From assembly GCF_042685265.1 (NCBI RefSeq), contig NZ_JBHUMX010000001.1: a stretch of DNA of 64,000 bases; one strand, given 5' to 3'. Positions 59,020 through 64,000 of the stretch are shown piece after piece. Position 1 is the first letter of the stretch. Each line of letters begins with the position of its first letter. The position numbers and the translations under genes are program-made. This DNA comes from Oceanobacillus_B kapialis. GTDB taxonomy: Bacteria > Bacillota > Bacilli > Bacillales > Amphibacillaceae. The notes under the pieces are model-generated. The model saw nothing but the letters and a program-made list of their open reading frames with translations, was not told the DNA's origin and did not search any database.

Positions 59020-59889
59020 ATGAAGACGAAACAAATTGGGTTTATTGGTACAGGGGTTATGGGGAATGGAATGGTTAGAAATTTAATGAAGAACGGGTTC
59101 TCAGTTACGGTCTTTACGAGGACAAAAGAAAAAGCACTCCCGTTATTGGAAGAAGGAGCTGAGTGGGCAGATTCCGTGGAGGAACTTGCTACTTCTTGCC
59201 AAATTATTATTACCATTGTCGGCTATCCGAAAGACGTAGAAGAGGTTTATTTCGGAACAGGTGGCTTACTTGCACATACAAGGTCTGGCAGTTATTTAAT
59301 TGATATGACAACCTCTAAACCGACATTAGCTAAGGAAATTTATGATCGTGCAAAGGAGAAGAACATCCAGGCCCTTGATGCTCCGGTTTCAGGCGGCGAT
59401 ATTGGTGCTAAAAACGGTTCATTGGCCATTATGGCTGGTGGTGATGAAGAAGCCTTTAAGGAAGTACTTCCAGTATTAGAGGCAATGGGAGAAAATATCA
59501 TTTTACAGGGAGAAGCTGGAGCAGGGCAGCATACAAAATTGAGTAATCAGATTGCGATTGCCTCGAACATGGTCGGCGTATGTGAAGCAATTGTTTATGC
59601 AAGGAAAGCTGGCTTAGATCCTTCTAGGGTGTTGGATACCATTACTACTGGGGCAGCGGGTAGCTTTTCCTTATCAAAACTGGCGCCAAGAATGATTGCT
59701 GACGATTACGCCCCTGGATTTTATGTAAAACATTTTATTAAGGACATGAGTATTGCCTTGGAATCTGCCAAAGAACTCGGGATGGACACCCCTGGGCTTG
59801 ACCTTTCTCTTAAGCTTTACAAAGAGCTGGCAGAAAATGGAGAAAATGACAGCGGGACACAGGCACTTATTAAACTATTCGAATCATGA
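59020..59889 (+). CDS. Beta-hydroxyacid dehydrogenase (YkwC-like)
   Basis: This 289-residue NAD(P)-dependent enzyme of the 3-hydroxyisobutyrate dehydrogenase family has the dinucleotide motif GFIGTGVMGNGM, substrate motif DAPVSGGDIGAKNG and catalytic lysine in GAGQHTKLSNQIAIASN. Its patterns fit B. subtilis YkwC. GGAGGGAG precedes ATG. Confidence 0.92.
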   Translation: MKTKQIGFIGTGVMGNGMVRNLMKNGFSVTVFTRTKEKALPLLEEGAEWADSVEELATSCQIIITIVGYPKDVEEVYFGTGGLLAHTRSGSYLIDMTTSKPTLAKEIYDRAKEKNIQALDAPVSGGDIGAKNGSLAIMAGGDEEAFKEVLPVLEAMGENIILQGEAGAGQHTKLSNQIAIASNMVGVCEAIVYARKAGLDPSRVLDTITTGAAGSFSLSKLAPRMIADDYAPGFYVKHFIKDMSIALESAKELGMDTPGLDLSLKLYKELAENGENDSGTQALIKLFES

Positions 59890-59895
59890 GAATTG

Positions 59896-59925
59896 GAGAA
59901 CAGAATTATTTCTGTTCTCTTTTTT
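59896..59925. terminator. Terminator after the dehydrogenase gene
   Basis: GAGAACAGAA pairs with TTCTGTTCTC, followed by TTTTTT. The stop codon of the converging gene lies in its loop (59906-59908). Confidence 0.88.
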
Positions 59926-60214
59926 GTTTGTCTAGTTCACTTTGTACAATAAAAGCCAGGTCGTCATTCCCAAACAATTGTAGAATTTGGAGTACAGTAT
60001 GGGCAGGAATCTCTTCTGATTCTTCCTTTGTAACCGTAAGCTCCATTGCTTCCGCTAAGGCAGGGTTATGCAGCTGATCTGGATATGCCTTAGCATATAA
60101 CGCAACAGGGTCTATGTCATTGTTAATACACCATTGTGCATAAACGAGTATCATCATTTTTTCATCGCTCTGATAGCTTTTTATTACTTGGTCTTCCATT
60201 TCTTTTCTATCCAA
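59906..60214 (-). CDS. Hypothetical 102-residue protein
   Basis: The likely start is TTG at 60214 (MDRKEMEDQVIKSYQSDEK), with GGAG eight bases ahead. The protein is mostly helical and acidic, with a WCINNDIDPVALYAKAYP segment and a charged tail (DKQKREQK). I do not recognise the family. It starts 1 bp after the methyltransferase stop codon, so they form an operon. Confidence 0.75.
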   Translation of the reverse strand: MDRKEMEDQVIKSYQSDEKMMILVYAQWCINNDIDPVALYAKAYPDQLHNPALAEAMELTVTKEESEEIPAHTVLQILQLFGNDDLAFIVQSELDKQKREQK

Positions 60215-60215
60215 A

Positions 60216-60902
60216 TTAATTCTCCTCTTTCTTGAAAAGATATACCCACATGAAAGAAAGTGCCTGTTTAAGTTCCAACGGCAAATGCGCTGCCTCTTCA
60301 GGCTGCACTTCTTTTTTATATACACCAACATCATCTATCCGCTGGAGACCGAGATGCTTTGCAAGCTTCTCAAGCTCCCAAGGCATCATCGTATTACAGA
60401 TTGCCTTTTCTCCATGTAAGCGAGGGAAGCTATTTATACGAGGACCTGCTGTTGGACCGAGAACACCAATACAGAGAAACCCTTCCCCATTCGTTACTCG
60501 AACCATTTCCTTTAATGCATGGAAAGGATCCTCTGTCCATTCTAAAACATTAATCGCTAATAATGCATCAAAAGATTTATCCGGAAAAGGTAATTCATTA
60601 ACATCGGCTTTTTCAAACGTTATTTCTTCCTCTGGCAAACTTCTTTTTGCATGGGTTAGCATTTCTGTTGAAAGGTCGATTCCAGTAACTTTAAATTCCG
60701 CCTGGTGTAACAAATAAGATCCATATCCATCTCCACACCCGACATCCAGCACTCGGCTTCCCTTTTTCACATGCTTTTGAACGAAAGGGATAATGTCACT
60801 TCTGCTACCCGTTTCCCACATCTTGCGACTGCGTTCATGCCAAAAGTCAGCCCGCTTATCCCACTCCACCTCTGCAGCGTCCTTCCAATTAAAATGTCCC
60901 AT
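60216..60902 (-). CDS. Class I SAM-dependent methyltransferase
   Basis: This 228-residue protein has motif I VLDVGCGDGYGSYLL (about 51-65), acidic motif TGIDLSTEML, KADVNELPFPDKSFDALLAINVLEW. It belongs to the Methyltransf_11 type. Substrate unknown. ATG at 60902 after GGGGGAG. Upstream is the cold-shock gene with a terminator in between. Confidence 0.88.
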   Translation of the reverse strand: MGHFNWKDAAEVEWDKRADFWHERSRKMWETGSRSDIIPFVQKHVKKGSRVLDVGCGDGYGSYLLHQAEFKVTGIDLSTEMLTHAKRSLPEEEITFEKADVNELPFPDKSFDALLAINVLEWTEDPFHALKEMVRVTNGEGFLCIGVLGPTAGPRINSFPRLHGEKAICNTMMPWELEKLAKHLGLQRIDDVGVYKKEVQPEEAAHLPLELKQALSFMWVYLFKKEEN

Positions 60903-60930
60903 GCTTCTCCCCCACATCTTTTATTTATAC

Positions 60931-60967
60931 AAAAAAAGGTTTACCTCACGAATGAGATAAACCTTCT
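60931..60967 (-). terminator. Terminator after the cold-shock gene
   Basis: On the minus strand AAGGTTTATCTCATTCG pairs with GAGGTAAACC, followed by TTTTTTTG. Confidence 0.88.
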
Positions 60968-60979
60968 TATTATCAACTA

Positions 60980-61177
60980 TTATAGGCGAACAACGTTAGC
61001 TGCTTGCGGTCCGCGGTTACCTTCAACGATTTCAAATTCAACGTCTTGACCTTCTTCAAGAGTTTTGAAACCTTCTGCTTGGATAGCTGAGAAATGTACG
61101 AATACATCGTCTCCGTCTTCACGCTCGATGAAACCGAAGCCTTTTTCTGCGTTAAACCATTTTACTTTACCAGTCAT
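60980..61177 (-). CDS. Cold-shock protein, CspB/CspD type
   Basis: This 65-residue OB-fold protein has RNP1 KGFGFIER and RNP2 VFVHFSAI, closely resembling B. subtilis CspB. It binds single-stranded RNA and DNA and acts as an RNA chaperone. The ATG at 61177 follows AGGAGG. A promoter (61298-61326) lies about 120 bp before it, giving a long leader as is usual for csp genes. Confidence 0.96.
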   Translation of the reverse strand: MTGKVKWFNAEKGFGFIEREDGDDVFVHFSAIQAEGFKTLEEGQDVEFEIVEGNRGPQAANVVRL

Positions 61178-61297
61178 TAAAATGACCTCCTTATACAAAT
61201 ATCGTGCAAAGTAATTGAATCATAAATACTTTTACACCGCTTTGATAAAGAGATCGTAAAGTATTATTCAAACTTCAATTTCCTTTTGCTACTTATA

Positions 61298-61326
61298 ACT
61301 TTAACCTTTTCTAAACTAAAAAGCAA
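61298..61326 (-). promoter_or_regulatory. Cold-shock gene promoter and long 5' leader
   Basis: The minus strand has TTGCTT (61321-61326), 17 bp, TAAAGT (61298-61303). Transcription near 61291 gives a roughly 114-nt leader before the ATG, the length range known for thermosensing csp leaders. No further structure was proven. Confidence 0.6.
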
Positions 61327-61435
61327 GTAATTAGGAATTTATTTTTTAAAAACTTCTCTTAGCTCATTCCCTGAGCGAGTTGTAAGTAAGCGTTTCCCGA
61401 CCTCAATAGGATTTCGTAGTGGGAAAAACTTCCGT

Positions 61436-62554
61436 TTAATTCGTTTTTTCTATTTCACTATACCGACGCTTTTGCCGGTAACCATACGTAATATCCCGAA
61501 CCAGTTCTTCATTTTCCAAACTCGCTCCAATCGCACCCACTATTGTAGAAATAGAGGTCGCAACCCAGGCAAGCCTTAAAAAGTATACAAAAGTAAATTC
61601 TCCCTCAAGATTTATCGAAGAAGCATATACGTCTGGCGGGATAAGAACAATTATAGCTACTAAAAACAAAATGTATAAAACGACATAATAGCTGATCACA
61701 GATATAAGTAATGTAAGTATTGTCGTTTGATTATACAGTCGTCGAAGCTTAGGCTCAGACTGGGAGCTCGGATTTTCCCAAAGATTGTGCGCAGTAATAA
61801 TCCAGAATACCATTAATCCAATAGCAGCTGCATTTAATGCGATCAGTCGATAATTGCTGAGAATATAGCTCAGCTCCCATATTGTAGTGAAGATAAGGCC
61901 AAATACACCTGTGGAGAAAGCTACCGCAATAATACTTTTTAAGGAAGGCATAATACTCATCGGACGATTTGCTTGGGTCATTCCCATTAACAGGCGTATT
62001 CTGCCAACTGTGCGGGGATATGCGATATATCGTGCTTCCTTCCCCACCACTTCCTCCTTGGTGCTAAGTCTTTTTACCCTGCTAACAGGAAACTGCTTTT
62101 GAAGAATACGTTCAGGTTTCGACTTTTCTAGTTCATCAATTTTATCCGAGTTACCTTGATAATAATAAATTTCTCTAATTATTTGGATGATTGCATTCTG
62201 AATTCTCTTTTTGGTTGGTAACCAACCAAAAACAGGAATGGATAATTGTGCAACACCGTGATGCAGACTAATATCTGCGCCCACAATGTTTGTTTCATGA
62301 AAGAGAGGGAGATCGGTTAAACAAACTGCATAATCCCATTCCTCAGTTTCTTTAATTTCAATTGCCTTCTCCAGTATCTCCCCTACTGTTTCTGCAGAAC
62401 CTGTCAGTGGATCTACAATAATTTTCATCTCCCACTCGACGTCTTGTTTAATTTGATTCTGGAGTTGAGGCGCAATCCTTTCCATATACTTCTTTCCAAT
62501 TGATGCAGGGAGCTCCGGAGCAGCAATTAGGCCAACCACAATTTTCTGGCTCAT
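61436..62554 (-). CDS. Membrane protein of unknown function, paralogue B
   Basis: This 372-residue protein has a soluble N-terminal domain (about 1-165, starting VVGLIAAPELPASIGKKYME) and four predicted C-terminal helices (from about 205 to 355). Shared motifs with paralogue A are CLTDLP, G-x-MT-ANRP, HNLWE-N-PS, LYNQTT-LTLL and LVRDITYGYRQKRRYSEI. The N-terminal mix of beta/alpha segments with a conserved C-L-T-D-L-P looks like a Rossmann-like fold, but I cannot name the family. It overlaps paralogue A by 4 bp (ATGA). Confidence 0.8.
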   Translation of the reverse strand: MSQKIVVGLIAAPELPASIGKKYMERIAPQLQNQIKQDVEWEMKIIVDPLTGSAETVGEILEKAIEIKETEEWDYAVCLTDLPLFHETNIVGADISLHHGVAQLSIPVFGWLPTKKRIQNAIIQIIREIYYYQGNSDKIDELEKSKPERILQKQFPVSRVKRLSTKEEVVGKEARYIAYPRTVGRIRLLMGMTQANRPMSIMPSLKSIIAVAFSTGVFGLIFTTIWELSYILSNYRLIALNAAAIGLMVFWIITAHNLWENPSSQSEPKLRRLYNQTTILTLLISVISYYVVLYILFLVAIIVLIPPDVYASSINLEGEFTFVYFLRLAWVATSISTIVGAIGASLENEELVRDITYGYRQKRRYSEIEKTN

Positions 62555-63726
62555 CGACTACACCTCTTTTCAATATCGGAATCCTCGTCCTGCTTCTCCT
62601 CTTTGTTTTCTTCCTCACCGATCTCATAATAGCGTTGTTGTTGACGGAAGGAATAGGTTACATTACGTATTCTTTCCTCACTCTCCAACCCTGTTCCAAT
62701 GGCACCAGCAAGAGTTCCACACGACGTAATCAACCACACAAGCTTAATATAGTAGATAAAGGATGGCATTCCCTCTACACTTGTACGCAGTTGAAACAGC
62801 TCAGGAGGGACTAAAAGGGCCATACCAGCTAGGAACATTGAAAATAACACCAGATAATTTAGAACAACAATACTAGTCAATGTCAGGAAAGTCGTTCGGT
62901 TATATAAATTTCGCCACCGTTTCTTTCCGTGTTCTGAAGGTTTTTCCCATAGGTTATGGGTTAAAATAATCCAAATTACCATTCCAAAAATAGATAGAAG
63001 AGAAAGAATACTTAACCTTACTGGAGAATATTCAACACTAAGCACCCACGGGTTAGGAAAAATTGAGATATACGCACCTGACGCAAAGGACAGCATTACT
63101 AATTTCTTAAACGACAGAAGTGCCGCCCAAGGGCGATTGGCAAATGTCATACCGAAGAGAATACGCACATATCCAATAAAAGCAGAACGTACTATATAGC
63201 GAAAGTCCAGTTCATCATCCTCAGCTGCTTCTACCCTCCGTACTCTTGAAAAGTAAAACTGCTTTCCTATATTTTTAGCAGCATCCTTCCCATTTACCAG
63301 TGTTTGATCATCTCTGGTAGGCTGCCGTTCGGAATTACGATATAGTTCTTTCATTAACTCTACAATAATCACTCGGATCCGTTTACGCATCGGCATGACA
63401 CCGAAAGCAGGAACTGACACTTGTCCAATTTTATTTTTTATAGAAGCATTCCCTACTACTATCTTTTTCTTCATAAATATAGGTAAATCCGTCAGACAAA
63501 TAACGAAATCCCAATTGTGGTCTTTTTTTATATTGGAGGCATTATCTAGGACTTCTTTTGTTTCTTCTGCCACCCCAACAAGTGTATCTACAGTCGACTC
63601 CACCTTCCAGCTCGTTTCCTTATCAATATATTTAACAAAAATATCGGGTAATTCATCACATAATTTTTCCGCTATTTCTGCTGGAAAATTTGGGGCAGAA
63701 ATTAATCCTACACGAATAGTTGCCAC
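62551..63726 (-). CDS. Membrane protein of unknown function, paralogue A
   Basis: This 391-residue protein has the same plan as B: soluble N-terminal part (MATIRVGLISAPNFPAEIAE), ICLTDLPIF, conserved SRVRRVE, GMTFANRPWAALLS, then four helices (about 205-345), HNLWEKPSEHGKKRWRNLYN, TYSFRQQQRYYEIG and an acidic tail (EENKEEKQDEDSD). GTG at 63726 follows GGAGGTGG with good spacing; a TTG 15 bp upstream overlaps it. The two genes form a tandem-duplicated operon. Confidence 0.8.
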   Translation of the reverse strand: MATIRVGLISAPNFPAEIAEKLCDELPDIFVKYIDKETSWKVESTVDTLVGVAEETKEVLDNASNIKKDHNWDFVICLTDLPIFMKKKIVVGNASIKNKIGQVSVPAFGVMPMRKRIRVIIVELMKELYRNSERQPTRDDQTLVNGKDAAKNIGKQFYFSRVRRVEAAEDDELDFRYIVRSAFIGYVRILFGMTFANRPWAALLSFKKLVMLSFASGAYISIFPNPWVLSVEYSPVRLSILSLLSIFGMVIWIILTHNLWEKPSEHGKKRWRNLYNRTTFLTLTSIVVLNYLVLFSMFLAGMALLVPPELFQLRTSVEGMPSFIYYIKLVWLITSCGTLAGAIGTGLESEERIRNVTYSFRQQQRYYEIGEEENKEEKQDEDSDIEKRCSR

Positions 63727-63800
63727 TTTCTCCACCTCCAATGCTGCTCGTTAAATAAGTATCTAGACTCTGATTATTTACCCTTTTTCCGTATGGAAAA

Positions 63801-63939
63801 ACCTTCATTTGGGTGGGGAGTTCCCTCTATCCCGCCAGATATTCGGTCCTTTACTAACAGTTGATTCCCTATTTTGAATGCTTGATTGCTTCTCGCATTA
63901 TTTAAGTGTGTGCTTTACTGCCAGTTAAGGCGGGATAAA
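63801..63939 (+). repeat. Dispersed two-hairpin repeat, copy D with insertion
   Basis: ACCTTCATTTGGGTGGGGAG, GTCCTTTACTAACAGTTGAT and the right end CTTTACTGCCAGTTAAGGCG GGATAAA are present in order, with about 45 bp of extra sequence between the arms of the second hairpin. No gene was found in 63727-64000. Confidence 0.75.
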
Positions 63940-64000
63940 ATATACGGACTAGAATTTGCGCTAAAAACATGGTAGAATAATGAATTGCAAGATTATAAAA

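Overview
The window comes from a low-GC, Gram-positive, spore-former-type bacterium of the family Bacillaceae. The partial 16S rRNA, the tRNA array followed by rRNA, and the protein sequences point to the halophilic or alkaliphilic Virgibacillus / Oceanobacillus / Lentibacillus group; I cannot fix the genus. Gene order from the rRNA operon to cshA (tRNAs - sprT-like - tex - rsbX-sigB-rsbW-rsbV-rsbU-rsbT-rsbS-rsbR - ndoA - ndoAI - alr - ydcC - acpS - rhomboid - cshA) matches, inverted, the sigB region I know from Bacillus subtilis. Two additions break that order: a catalase gene (katA) between sprT-like and tex, and the NAD(P)H-hydrate repair gene nnr between ydcC and acpS.

Layout. 1-2 kb: 5' end of a 16S gene and a 12-tRNA array on the minus strand, with one consensus promoter in front of the array, a second between tRNA-Ile and 16S, and a truncated tRNA-Lys remnant. 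2-20 kb: katA with a PerR-box-like palindrome, tex, the whole SigB general-stress partner-switching operon with a sigma-B promoter overlapping the rsbU stop codon, the EndoA toxin-antitoxin pair, alanine racemase, a 0.75 kb intergenic block full of structured repeats, lipoprotein ydcC, nnr, acpS, rhomboid and RNA helicase cshA. A run of N (11406-11566) lies inside rsbR. 20-32 kb: metabolite transporter, DegV, esterase, small proteins, MarR, lipid kinase, then a PhnDCEE-type ABC importer ending in a secreted-type 5'-nucleotidase family gene.

32-37 kb: three PepSY-domain proteins plus an OmpR/EnvZ-type two-component pair. The same 22-bp operator (TTCTYA-N5-TTCTAAT core) stands 59-64 bp before each PepSY start, so this looks like a self-contained regulon. 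37-49 kb: acetyltransferase, VOC protein, thioredoxin, a DUF368 undecaprenyl-phosphate translocase (PopT type), PadR/DUF1129 pair with palindromic operator, CapA lipoprotein, thiolase, YoxD, YfhE, an ABC exporter, DDAH-family hydrolase, YkvA, and a PQQ-type sugar dehydrogenase lipoprotein. 49-64 kb: a 21-bp tandem-repeat locus, typA, a CssRS-like two-component system divergent from an HtrA-family protease, zinc-ribbon proteins, YteA, ElaA-type acetyltransferase, IolS-type aldo-keto reductase, YkwC-type dehydrogenase, methyltransferase, a cold-shock protein with long leader, and two overlapping paralogous membrane proteins of unknown function.

The theme is envelope and stress physiology: general stress (SigB), oxidative stress (KatA), secretion stress (CssRS-HtrB), cold (Csp, CshA), envelope carriers (PopT, AcpS, Alr), and probable cation/envelope sensing (PepSY-TCS). 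The least explained items are a dispersed two-hairpin intergenic repeat present five times, two other structured intergenic elements, the 21-bp repeat locus, and the C-terminal paralogous pair. No phage, insertion sequence or CRISPR array was seen.
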